Assembly (NCBI GenBank): GCA_034620365.1
Contig: JAQGEQ010000254.1
Span: forward strand, 372,001 to 436,000
Source of the DNA: Pegea sp. RAD2-039
Taxonomy: Eukaryota > Chordata > Thaliacea > Salpida > Salpidae
Reading direction: 5' to 3'
DNA length: 64,000 nucleotides
In this document: in pieces, positions 13,701 to 25,701 of the stretch
How the letters are laid out: each line of letters begins with the position of its first letter
Position numbering within the stretch: the stretch's first letter is position 1
Position numbers and translations under genes: made by a program
The notes under the pieces: model-generated
Seen by the model: only the letters and a program-made list of their open reading frames with translations
Databases searched by the model: none
What the model was told of the DNA's origin: nothing

Positions 13701-14900
13701 CTGTTACTTAAGTTACTACATGGCAAACTATAAAAGGGTAATTTTATAAATTTTTATCCTCAGTAAACTGAAATATTCAAACTGTGAGTTAGGAATGAGA
13801 CTTTCAGGAAACTTAAGACTGTTCATTAAGTTTCATTTCCCAGTAGAATTCAATAAACTGATATAACGGAAATCCAGAACTTTAGTTTTTAAATCATTTA
13901 GTCAAATATTTCAACTTTTATCGTGATTTAGTTAACTCAAATTAAGATAGAATTTTTATGAAATTATTGAAAAATAAAATCTCTTATTAACTAAAAAACA
14001 TTCATAGATGGAAAGCAGCAGGACACATATAAAGTAGATGAAAGAGAAAGCTTTTCTCCAGCCTCAACACAGCAAGACACCCTTAAAAGAGGTCTTTTTT
14101 GTTTTCGCTCAGATTAAAACTTTTTGAATATGACTTTTATGGTAAAATACATGTTAAATCTTTTGAATAAAATATTTTCTTGAACATGAAATACGCGCTG
14201 AAGGCTTTATAGTAAGTTACAGTTTGAATTCAGCAAATATTCCAAGTTTACAAAAACAAGTTGTAAGCATTATATTAAACTATTTAAAAGCTTTCCAAAA
14301 ATTTTTGGATGTCTGATAAACAATCTACATTCTGTAACAACTTTTGTTGAATAGTTGAATAATTTAAAAATAGTAATTTCTTAAATAAGTTACTTAAATT
14401 AATTCCAATCACGAAAAATAATAAAGCCGTAAGTAACAGATAACTCGATCTTATTAAATCGATGTTAGAAAAATTATCTCAAAAGATAACTTGCTTATTT
14501 TTAAATTATTAAAAGGTGTTATGGAAAGTATTTAAAAATAGTTAGTTGATGGTTCAATAATGTTTACTCACAGTGAAAAATGGTTTTTGCAATGTGAAAG
14601 ATTTTTCATAATATTTTCAATTTGTTTGGAGTTTAAACTTTTTTCCATACATTGAACCGAATGATCAAATCCATCAAATGTACAAGAACAATCTATAAAG
14701 AAATTAAAGTAACAAAATCAGCATCATTCGCTTTATTAAGTATTCAAAAACAAAAAACTTCCAGCCCACAAACTGTGCAAACCAGCGTGGTTTTTATAAT
14801 TAATTTAAAACTACTTCAGCTTATGATAAGTTATCAGTTTCTGCTTATTTTCATTTACCTGAGGGACAATTTGTTATCAAATCAGTATTTTGATTATTCC
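10726..14900. other. Intergenic or LGR 5'-intron DNA, no convincing gene
   Basis: If the LGR signal-peptide and LRRNT exons lie further upstream, this is intron. The longest ORFs (11275-11481, 12680-12991) are lysine, phenylalanine and isoleucine rich, as expected of AT-rich noncoding DNA. A minus-strand stretch at about 13,560-13,660 follows a TTTAG acceptor-like site and reads SLADNQLCLIAVEYSRV, faintly LRR-like. Its 3' phase does not match the LGR exons, so it is not annotated as one. Confidence 0.5.
12370..12427. repeat. Perfect 12-bp inverted repeat
   Basis: TCCCTAATAGAA at 12370-12381 is repeated in perfect reverse complement at 12416-12427, separated by a 34-nt pyrimidine-rich loop. 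It could fold as a hairpin in RNA. There are no flanking target-site duplications that I can see, so a mobile-element origin is not supported. Confidence 0.5.
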
Positions 14901-14908
14901 CTTTGGAA

Positions 14909-15079
14909 ATGGCTTCTAATTTACTGTTGACGGATGAGCAGAACAAGAAAAAGAGGAGAAAAAGCTTGCTAGAAATCGTGGGAGCAATCCTTAAAAATCC
15001 TTGGGCTCTCTTTAAATTTTGTGGCATCATTAATTCCTCTTTTTTCGATGGTGAACTTTTGATGTGTTGGTTAAACTGA
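14909..15079 (+). pseudogene. Isolated MFS-like fragment (possibly an MFSD6-type transporter exon)
   Basis: A 56-residue open stretch from ATG to TGA, noticeably less AT-rich than its surroundings. It begins with a charged run (DEQNKKKRRK) followed by a hydrophobic segment reading KNPWALFKFCGIINSSFFDG. The basic loop, then NP, then an F-rich helix with G-E-L-L-M-x-W-L resembles the start of a transmembrane helix in lactose-permease-like or MFSD6-like MFS proteins. That is inference from pattern. A GTGAAC donor after codon GAT-G (15046) could make it a genuine exon. No partner exons with matching phase were found, so it is either an orphan exon or a decayed copy. Confidence 0.25.
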
Positions 15080-18000
15080 TTTATGTAAAAAGTTTTATCA
15101 TACGCGTCAATGATAATATGTACAGAAATGTAAAAACATTTTATTCAAATTCTTTATTAAAGATAACTTAAAAATTACTGAAAATAAAACGTAAAAATCA
15201 ATCTTTAAAATATTTAAAAATCTTTATAGAGTATACTCTAGAAGGTAAATATGAACAAAATCACCAAAAATGTGATTACTAAAAAACTAAACTTATAATT
15301 TTTTATACAAAAATAAGAGACCTACTAGCAATAAAATTTCTTCTTCAACTTAATCGGAATTAACTAAACTCAAAAATATTTGAAACTTAATTAATTACCT
15401 TCAAAATCTAAATTATAAATATAAAACATATGAAAAGACTCAACGCTACATACTGGCTGTGTTTGCATTTGTAGTGAGGTACACGAGATTGACTTTTTTT
15501 CCTTTACTTACTGCAAGTAAAACAACTTCTCATAAGGGAATCTATACTATTCATTGAGTTTCTCTCACATTTTCAAAAAATGATTATTTTATAAGTTTTT
15601 TTATATTTATTCTCAATTTGTAGTGAAAAATAATTTCACTATTTTTGCTGATTTTGTTTTTTTATATATGCAACCTTGACAAAAACCTTACTTTGTAGGC
15701 TGTATGTGAACTTTGTTACTGCTTTTGAAATACAGGTCATATCAAATATCTTCAAGATACTTTATGGTTAAGATGCTGCGAAATAAATAGGTTTGTCAAC
15801 AACACGTGCTTACTCCATCAATTATCGTCTGTGTTTAGCGTGTCACTACAGTTCTAGCGCCCTTTAGTGACTTTTACTAAGAAGCTTTTAAAGACAACTT
15901 ACTCTTATCTGCTATTTTCTGTAAGTTTTTTCCATAAAGTTTGCTCTAAACTCCTTCAACAGATCATATTGGCCATCACCAAGCCTAAAGTTTATCTTTT
16001 TTGTTTGTATTGTCATTTAAAAAGGGGTAGAAAAACGATTTAAAAAAAAAATTAAATCAAATTAAGTGATTTATAATGAACAAATACATTTATCTTTTGT
16101 AATTTTAAAATAACTTTAGAAAATCAATGAGTTAAGAAAAATGAAATAATTAAGTTAACTTTATTCTCTAGTAATTAACTAAATCATAATCATATGCGCT
16201 TACATTAGGCTCATGATGTAAGTCTAACCTAATTTTACTTCAAAAGTAAAATTCATGACTCGCAAATCCTTATCTAATCATATTGTATCCAACTAGTAAT
16301 CAATCCCTAATTGGTTAACTGAACATTTTATCACAACATATTTCTTAATTGACAAAAGCAGCTGAAATAAATAGTTTAAACACTAATCACAAATACCAAT
16401 AAGTTTAATTTACTTTATTAATCACTGTTTGTAGATCGTTCAGTACTAATGATTCTCTTATCACACTCAATAAACAAATGAAGGCTTTATCTATCTTATA
16501 CACTATCTTATCGTCTTCTTTAAACCGTGTGCATCGAAAACCATCGATTCTATTAATCGCAAAAAATTGGCTTAAGTTAGAATAACTTAAGTTAGTAGTT
16601 TATTATTTTTTTCTTTTCAGCTTATTTGTTCACTTGAACGTTCGAATGTATTTTGATGAAGTGGAAAAGTTTATCTTAAATTAAAAAAGTTTAGTAAAAT
16701 TATATTTTTACCACAAATTATTTTATGCGAGTTGATTTATTACATCTTCTATCTCCACCTGAAAATCAGTTTTAATTTTGTCTTAAATATTGCCAGAATA
16801 ACAATATAACTTAAGAATGTTACACTTGAATGGAATATTTAATTACAAAGTTTATTCAGTAAATGTTGGTGTTTTGTTTAATTAGTTAGTGTTGCTGGCT
16901 AGACACTCAATAACCAACTTTACACTTCAGTTTGACAGAAACCAACTCCTCTATTTATAACTAATCGTAAATTTTCACCTGAATTTAAATCATCAACTAG
17001 AAAAATGACAATTTTTATCGCTATTCTACCAACATAACAAGCTTGATGATATATAAATTCTTAAAATAAAACAAGTTGCTTTTTTATGTCACCCATAAAC
17101 TGATTTCTCTTTGATTAACTTATCTTACTGATTTATTCCTGATTAAACAAAATAGTTTTGTTGTTATCGAGTTTAAGGGAAGTAATTGACAACTTGCTGT
17201 GAATAGTTTTCTACTTTTCATTTTTATAATTCATTTTTGTTCTTTGTTTTTTAATTTTTGTAGTCTTCATAAAATTATAAGGTAAAAAGTTGACTCGAAT
17301 ATTTAAACCACTTAGGTTACACAGATCGATTTATTACGACCAAATCTTATTTTATAACCTCTTAGTCTTTCGTGAGCAGATTTAATGTAAAGAAAAAATA
17401 GTTTTTTCACCTTTGAATGAACTTTTTTCGACCTGTTTATTCTTCATTTTATGTTTAACAGAACCTAGAAGGAAATCATCTTATTCAATTATTAGATCCA
17501 ATAAATTTCTTTGGTCAATACAAAACTTTTTACAACACTATAACTTATTTTAAGTTAAATATTTCTCCAATACACAATGCTTAATAACCCAATGTATTTA
17601 GAATACAAAGTTGATGCCAGGAAAAGATAAACTTAAACCTATTCATTAAACATCAAACAAAATATTTATAGTTCAGTTTGACTACTCAATATTTATGTGA
17701 GATTATTAACGTTTAATCTTTTTATCTTGAATAGAACACAATGACTTGTTTCAAATCAAATTTGTTTAAATATTTAATGATTTATGATGTCGTAAATAGA
17801 TTTTGGCGTAACCAACTAAAAAGCAACTATTGTCATTAACTAAAATTTCAATTCAATTTGAATATATCTGAATAAACTTGCTTACTTGTAAACTTATAAT
17901 GACCAGCTAATGATCTTATAAAAATAAATACAAGTTTGAAAACAATGTAATAATTGTAAAAGTTTATCAAATACTTACCAAGAGTTATTTTCAAGATTAG

Positions 18001-18292
18001 CAATATTATAAAAACTCAAAAGCTTTAGTAACGCGTCAATTACTTTTTTTAAGTTTTAAAATTTATTTAAAAAGTGTTGAGTAATCATAATTCGAAATTA
18101 GAAGCTGATAATAGTCGTGACATAATGATATAAATAACTTTTAGTTTAAGTAAAAAATTTTCTATTAAATAGAAAATAACCAAGCATTTTAACGGTTGCT
18201 AAGATTTATCTAAAAGCACTTGCTTGTTAAGATTCTGTTAAGTATTTCTAAATTGTTGAATACATTTACAAAAACTGAGGTTATCTTTTCAG
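15080..18292. other. No gene recognised
   Basis: AT-rich sequence with many short poly-A and poly-T runs and no ORF worth reporting. A polypyrimidine tract with CAG near 16,620 precedes a short open run (codons for LFVHLNVRMYFDEVEKF) that ends in a stop without a clear donor. It is not strong enough to call an exon. Confidence 0.5.
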
Positions 18293-21200
18293 GTCAGTGA
18301 AAAACTGGTTAAAGATGAACGTAGAAAAAACTCTAGTCTCCGGAGAGGTGAACAACTCTCAATGGTGTTACAAAGATGCCACGTTTTATCTACATAAACT
18401 CTGTAAGTTCATCATCTTTAGATAGTAACTTTAGTTTGATAAGCTTACCAAAATTTAAATCATTTAGCTTTTCATAATGTTACCAGGCTGTTAGAAATGG
18501 ATAAATAAACGTTTTTTATCAGTAATCACTCATAAGCTGTTATTTCTATAATATCGTTTTTCGTGTGAAAGTATGTTAAAAAAAACAATTATAGATTGAT
18601 GGATATATTATTTTCCTTGAATTTTAAAAATATTGTGCTTAGTAGACTGTTTTTGATAATAAGCTGTTATAACTCGTTTGTGGTAAATAACTCGTTTTAA
18701 TGTCTCTACGGTTCTTTAAGCTTAAATATATTCAACCAGCACTTGACTCTGCTGTATTACATTACACTAAATGCCTTGCTTAATTAATCATCTTTATGAT
18801 TTTTTTTCTAATACAGCATTGTTAGAGCAGTTATATGACGGCAGTATCAATTTTCAGTTGTTTTAATTGCAATTATATTTTGTAATAAACACAAATTGAA
18901 AATCAAAAAATTGTTCAGCTTTGTATAAAATTGATAGAAAATAAAGTACTGTGTATCTTTCATTAGCAAAAATATACATTTATCAAAGAAGGAAGTGAAA
19001 GATGAGACCGTAAATAAACAGATATTACCTAGCCGGAGCGTTCGACCGGGGTTTTCGAAAAATAGTTTTATACAAACTGAGTGAGGTAAGTAAAGAATTT
19101 ATTTATAACCCTGTCAGATTAGGTTTGCCCTATATATGAAACAGTGTAACAAAAGTAATTAATTTTCTTCTTGAATATTATGTGCGAATTCTGCCAAATT
19201 TGTTTTCTTTTATTAAAACAAACTCAAGTGTATCATAAAAACATCAGGGTTTACAATAGACAAGTTAAATTAAATCATGTCAAGAAAGTTCTTCGCACAA
19301 GCTGTTGTGATTGCAAAATAGTGAGCTTAATCCTGTGTGTCTACCATAACTAAAATAACAAACCGAACGTTTCAAGAGTTTTGCTTTAATTTTTAAACTG
19401 AACAAACTAATTGTTGAAAATTCAAGCTGTTGTTATCATTAAACTGCTCAGTAGCCTACATAGCATCAAATCTATTATATAAGTATTCAACTTTTTGAAT
19501 ATAGTGATTAGGTTTTTGTTAACGGAATCAATTCATAAATATTAAGACATTCTAAGTACCAAAAATCTTATTAGTCTAAACTTTTCTCTTCCTAATAAAT
19601 AAATATTAAAATATGCAATTAGATACACTACCGTAAAGTATAAATTCGTGTCTACTCTTTTTTTAATTAAAAATTGCACTTTTGACTCAAATTAAACTTT
19701 AAATACATTCTCTACACTGATTTAAATCGCCTCAAATAATCATAACACAGAAACCGTATGTTAAAGTAGAAGTTTTTTTTTTCATATATCTGAATAAATT
19801 TAATTTTCACACAATCAAGAAACTTATATCACTTGAAACATGTTTATACAGCAGCATTTTATTTCTTCCATACGTTAGCGATTAGTACTTAACCAGCTTA
19901 CTGAATATCATCTGAATACATACTGAACATTTTCAAACTCAGCTTCAAACAGCATAGATTTTCATTAATGAAAAATTTATAAATGTGAGACAAAGTTGAT
20001 AAATTTCATATATTAAGAGCAATTTTTTATTTGCTATGTTTACTGAAATTAACTACTTTAATAAATCTTAGTGAATCTTCGCAATTATTGAATTTTTACT
20101 AAAAGAAAAGAATTTTTAGACTTTTTTTTTCTTACTACATTTTTTCTATAAATTTAACATTCAGTAGTTGATAACTAGGCTCTTGTATATAAGTGCTTTG
20201 ATAAACAAAATTTCATATAGAACTAAACTTTTAAAAAAACAACAACAAATAAATAACTGATAAAGAGAAGTAGTTAAATTAATTCAGAATATATATTTTT
20301 TTAAAACTAAAAGTTAAAGAATTATTGATACCACATTTTACAAATGTAGTTCTTAAATATGTATCATATATAAAAAAATAAATACAACAACAGAAACTAA
20401 TTAGAAATAATATCTTTTCAAAAACCATTAACTTCAAACTCAATAAACTTAAATAACTCTTTTACAAAACATACCTTTTGTAGATGAAATCACAATGGTA
20501 TTAAATGTAAGAAAAGCTTATTATAAACGCATTTACTTCAATCAAAAAGCAGATAGCCGTTCTTTAAAGTGAAATCTTAAGTGGGTTGAAGCATCTTTAT
20601 CAGACTGATTTGAATTCTAAACAAAAGAATTTTACGATTTATTAAAATAGTTTGAAAATTACAACAAGAGTTATAGGTGATCTGTTATTATTAGCAGTAT
20701 GATAATCAATCACCTAAAAGTGAAATTGGATCTACGTACAAACTCAGGGTTTGCAAATTTGCAAAACATTTTTTTTTTATAACGAATGAACACATTTAAA
20801 ATTCTGTGAAGTAAAAATTAGTAGTTGTTTTTTACTTTATAGTATTATTAAAACATCTGAAACACATTGATTAATTTATTTCAGTTTTGTAAGATATTTT
20901 ACGTTAACAAAAGTAAGACGAGATTAATAAAAAAACTCATAAAATCCCTTTTTAGTGAAATATTGTCAACATTTTTATTTTGATGAATGTAGCATGTGAT
21001 GTATGCTCGATTAAACATAAAACTAAATCTCAGAAGGAAAATCTTATTTTATTATAATAAAGGTTTATTTCAGAAAAAATTGACTTAAGTATTATTCTTA
21101 CATTTTATTGTTATTATAGTTGTTATCTCATAACAACACTGGCGCTTAATAACATTTTTACTAATGCATTATAGATCACCAGTGTTAACAGCTTCACGAT

Positions 21201-22346
21201 ATTTAATGTTGCAGAATTTGTTTTTATAACTTTATAACAATTCTAAACTAGTTTGTTTATTTTTATTTTAACAACTCTTCTAACTTGTCAAAGTTCTACT
21301 TTTCAAATTTACTTAACACAACAACAAAATGCTAAGCTTTGTCATATTTGTAACCATTTGTAGATTTAAACAAACAAAACTATCTCTATAACAATTAACT
21401 TCCTGTAATTAGTTTCATGCTATCATCCCTATAGCTACAATAAAACATTTTGGCAACCTACTAGCTTCATTTATACTTTTTTTATAATGCCAAAAATTGA
21501 TAACTTAAATTGAGCAAACCAAACAAAATGAAATGCATCTGATTTTTTTTCTAGTTAATTTAATTTTAATTTTTTTGCTTTATAATTTTAATTTTATAAG
21601 TTTGATTAATTATATTTCCTGAGCTTTCTGAGCTCATTGTAAAAATGATGAAGTTGTCTATGTAGGAGGTAAGAAAATAGAAGTCAAAACTAATTAATCA
21701 ACATTTTGATTCATTTTTAGCGGTTGGATTTGTCTGACAGGCTAATTTCTTGTTGCTTATATGGCGTTGAATTCAATGTGGCCTAAGGCAAAAAATTAAA
21801 TAAGTTTGAAATCACTTAATTACTTTTATAAAGTTGCTAACGCTGATTTATCTTTTATCTTGGATGATTTTATACTATCAGCTATAAAGATTGAATAAGA
21901 ATTTATTTCAATTATATTGCTTTATCAAATATATTACTTTCTATCATAAAACACGAAAAGGAAAAACAAAAACGAACTCTTTATTATATATGTACCTTAA
22001 TTACAATATACTAGGTACAAGAAAAAGTAAATAAAATGTGTTAGCAAATAAGTTTTAATCTAATTAACTAAAAATGCTTAACAATGAGACAAAAATAAAA
22101 GTTTTCGGTTTATTGTTATCTATTTAGCTTACTGAAGAGATTAATCGAAGCATTATGGATCTTAACATCAGTCTTGGATTAGTGTTTAGTGATTTTAACA
22201 TCATAATACAAGAGTTTGGATGCATTTTTCTGACTGAGAAATGTTTACCTCCAAAATTAGATATAGAATTCCCTTTTTTGCTCCCAATTAAATTTTTAAA
22301 TGATATAACTTCATCTCTAAAGTCCGCCATTAAAAACTGCATTTAG
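18293..22346 (+). CDS. Unrecognised spliced gene, 3' part (tentative)
   Basis: Four plus-strand segments have good borders and compatible phases. 18293-18402 lies between TTTTCAG and GTAAGT, is open throughout and includes NNSQWCYKDATFYLHKL. 19033-19085 lies between ACCTAG and GTAAGT and reads GAFDRGFRKIVLYKLSE. 21721-21765 lies between TTTTTAG and a weak GTTGAA. 22128-22346 lies after ATTTAG and is open for 72 codons to TAG. The first and second join in phase 1; the rest join in phase 0. The predicted piece (about 141 residues) is a soluble, mostly helical-looking protein without membrane segments or Cys clusters. I do not recognise the family. Upstream exons are missing: the first segment begins in phase 2 with no start codon. 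The last segment is also open on the opposite strand, so strand choice rests on the chain of phased splice sites. Confidence 0.4.
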
Positions 22347-23268
22347 AGCATCCGACTTTAATCCCCGATGTTGCTTTGATCATTAAACTTCATCTCATCA
22401 TAACACTTGATATTTCCAGGCAATATTCTATTTTGTTAATTATATCATCAGATTATATCAAGAGTAAAATAAGAGAATATTTAAAATATTTTTTTCTCAG
22501 TTTTGCTAAATGTCTTTATCTTAAGTTTTTTGTAAAAAAGTTTTATTCTCTTCCTAGAATACCTTTAAACCTGGCTTAATGTTAAGTATTCTGAAAAGTC
22601 ATCAAGATGATTATTGGAACAGAAAAAAAATAACTGTTTTAATAGAATTTATATTACTTGTAATCTAATAAACAAACAAAATGTATAATTTCATAAAAGT
22701 TGCAATTTACAATAAAATCTATCGTTTGCAGTTACAAAAATCAAATAAAAATTTTACAATTTATACAATTTATACAACATGTTATTTTTAGAGTTTTCTA
22801 AAAGATTCTATAAATCATTTAAACTTTTGTTCTAAACATTTATAAAGTCATTTCAGGTAAACATTTACAAATAGATTAGAAAAGTCTAGATTAATGCAAG
22901 ACACCTGATGTATCCGACATAAAGTTAATAAAATACTAAAAAATTTTGATTTAAGTAATTCTAATTCTCCAGAAAGTTTTATTTTTCTTTAGTTCAATGA
23001 CTATTTTTATGAAATTGTATAGATCAACTCAAAAATTTTTAAAGTGGCCTGTTTATACAACACAGCAAATCTAGGCCATTTAAGAAATTAACCAATTTTT
23101 TAAATTTTAAAAGTCTGCTTATTTATAAAACGTGTATTTATTATGAAAAATCATGAGTGTTTGTCACAAACCTCATTTACAATATTTATAGCCATAAACT
23201 TATTTATTTGAATTGTCACTATATTTATACTCTAAAACTTTTGTTAAAAGTTTTTTCAATTACTATCA
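22347..23268. other. Intergenic, no gene recognised
   Basis: AT-rich DNA between the unrecognised plus-strand gene and the torsin gene. The ORF at 22376-22579 is rich in Ile, Leu, Lys and Phe and has no features of a protein domain. The torsin promoter presumably lies at the right end, but no individual element can be supported. Confidence 0.5.
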
Positions 23269-25501
23269 ATGCCAACCAAAGATACGAAAACTGATTCAAA
23301 TAAAAAGAAACCAAAAAGAAAACACCACAGAAGAAAAGAACACAAAAATGATTGGATAAAAATACTTGTAGCAATATTATCAGTTATTGCAAGTGTTTTA
23401 CTTTTAGAGTATATGGAATTGACAGAATTAAGATGTGACACAAATTTTGTTGAATGCTGTACTGTTAAGAATATTGATGTTGAAAGTTAGTTGCTCAGCA
23501 TTTGATTTATTATTTTTATAAAAATTAAATTTGTAATAAAGCTTGATGCTACAAATTGCTATTTAAAATAAAGCATGATAGAAGAAAAATATAAACATAA
23601 AAAGATTTTTTTTCTTAACTATTCTAGTTTTTTATCGGAAATTAACATTTTATTTAAAATTTATTTTATTTTTATTCGTTTATTAAAATTTTATATAAAT
23701 GCAAATGATTTATTCTTAAGATTTTTATTCTTATTGTATTTAGATAATTATTAACTGAATTTTTCTTTTCTACTTTTGTATATTATTATAACAGTTTTGA
23801 ATATGGTGTTGTATATATATAAATATGAATAAGTTGCATTTGTTAAAATGTGATTTAACAAAGTATTAGAAAATGTTAGAACTATAAAAACTACATTCAT
23901 AAAAATGAGATGCTTTTATAAAAAGTCAACCTCTTTTTACTTTTTGGTTGCTCATTAATTTATAATCAATTTTTAAAACATTCTATTTAATACTTCTCAT
24001 ACTTTTGTAATTAATAAATTTTTGTTTAAACTTAAATTTTGTTTAAGCTTTTAAATTTTAGCATGTAAGTTATTATCGTTTTAATATTTAAAATTATTCG
24101 ATTTTAAAACATGTAAATAAGCTCTTTTAGAACTAGAAAAAAGTTGGAATGAAAGAGTATTTGGGCAACATATAGCACTCAAATCAATTCTAGAATCCAT
24201 AAAACATCATCAAGAAAATAGATTGAACAGGGCACTTCTGATGACATTTATCGGTGACAAAACAATTTTAAATGCTTCTTATATAATTATGAATTTAAAA
24301 AATAAATATCATTATTATAGGTGGCAAAGGAACTGGAAAAAACTCTGTTGCAAAATTACTTGCTGAGAATATGTTTGATAAAGCTGATTCAAGTTCTCAT
24401 GTCCATGTGTTTGATAGTGTATCTGATTTTCCAACAGATATAAATCTAGCTAGTCACATGGTAAATATTATATTTTTACAGTTTTATTACAATCTTACTT
24501 GGCCTAAATGTTAACTTTTCTTCAAAGGATAAACTTTGAAAAATCTTTATTTTCCTGTATAGATAAATAATAATAAATTTAATCTGTAAACAAACTTTGA
24601 ATCAAATCTAAGTTAATTTTGCAACTAAAGAGACTGTATTTTTCTTTTATCAAATATTCTAAATACACTTGTTCATATATAAAAATTTCTACTTTTAATT
24701 GTAATGAATTTTATTAAGTGCTTACAACAATTTTTTATTGTTAATATTTAACAAAATATGTTTCAGAAAAACTTGAGAGATTGGATAATTGGAAATACAA
24801 CTCGTTGTAAATACTCTATGTTCATTTTTGATAAAGTTGATCAAATGCCAACCGGTGTTATTGATACTTTGTTGCCTTTTGTAACTTCTGAAATTATTAA
24901 AGATGTTGACTACAGAAAGAATATCTTTATATTGATGGGGTATAGATTTTATTAAGTTTCATTTTTCTTATTTAACTTTTTTTTGATGTTAGATATTTCA
25001 AAGTTATTTAAATTTTGTTTTAGGAATTTTGGAGCTGACTTTATATCTAATACTACTTTTGATTTGTTAAAAACTGAAACCCGCATTAATCAGCAAATCG
25101 ATGATTTCAACCAGTTAAGAAATATCATTTCTCAAAGTAAAGGATTATCTAAAAGCAAATTACTTCAACTGTAAGTAAACTTTCAAAAATTCTATAAAAT
25201 AAATTTTCAATCAATCAACAGAGACCAGTTCAACAGTTTAATTGAGTATCCTGGAGACTCATACTTTAATGTAATTATTCCATTTCTACCTCTGGAACGT
25301 CGGCATATCCGTTCTTGTATTCGCAAGATTCTGAGAGAATCAGATGAGTTTTTTGACGAAGATATACTTTTAGAAAGTAAGATAGCTAGTGAATTGGAGT
25401 TCTTTCCTGAAGTCTGGCAACTTTATGCTAAAGATGGATGTAGCAACTGTAGGAAAGCTACAAATAAATATCTTAAATCGAACAAAGGACATTTTCATTA
25501 A
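23269..25501 (+). CDS. Torsin-family AAA+ protein with Walker B Glu replaced by Lys
   Basis: Torsins are AAA+ ATPases of the ER lumen and nuclear envelope. Exons 23269-23485, 24131-24253, 24321-24460, 24767-24939, 25024-25170 and 25222-25501 join in frame to 359 residues, a normal torsin length. The N-terminus is a very basic segment followed by one hydrophobic helix (residues about 29-46), a membrane anchor instead of a cleaved signal. ECC precedes the AAA+ domain (LEKSWNERVFGQ). Walker A is GGKGTGKN, with the torsin-specific Asn. Walker B should end D-E but reads FIFDKVDQMP (AAA codon near 24,831). The sensor region NFGADF, the IPFLPLERRHIR segment and the C-terminal GCS (sensor II cysteine, residues about 344-346) are conserved. 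The rest of the protein looks constrained, so this is either a pseudo-ATPase, an allele or a base error. It converges on the SLC37A4-like gene with 200 bp between stop codons. Confidence 0.93.
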
Positions 25502-25701
25502 ATTTTTGTTAGAAAATAAAAATGAAATGTTTAATTGTAAAACGTTTATTTGCAAATTTATTTAAATTTTTGGGCAAGCTAGTACAATGCGAATAAAAAG
25601 ACAATTAAAAGTACTAGAATAAAATTAGAAAGCGAAATAAAACACTTTTAATGACAGTTTTGAAAAGTTCAAAAAAATTAAGATAAATATAAAACAGCTT
25701 T

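Noticed and set aside
22124..22342. Minus-strand ORF with a start codon and a GTAAGC donor-like site
   Set aside because: It overlaps the last exon of the tentative plus-strand gene. The plus-strand reading has an acceptor, a stop and phase agreement with three other segments, and a more protein-like composition. It stays the main alternative.
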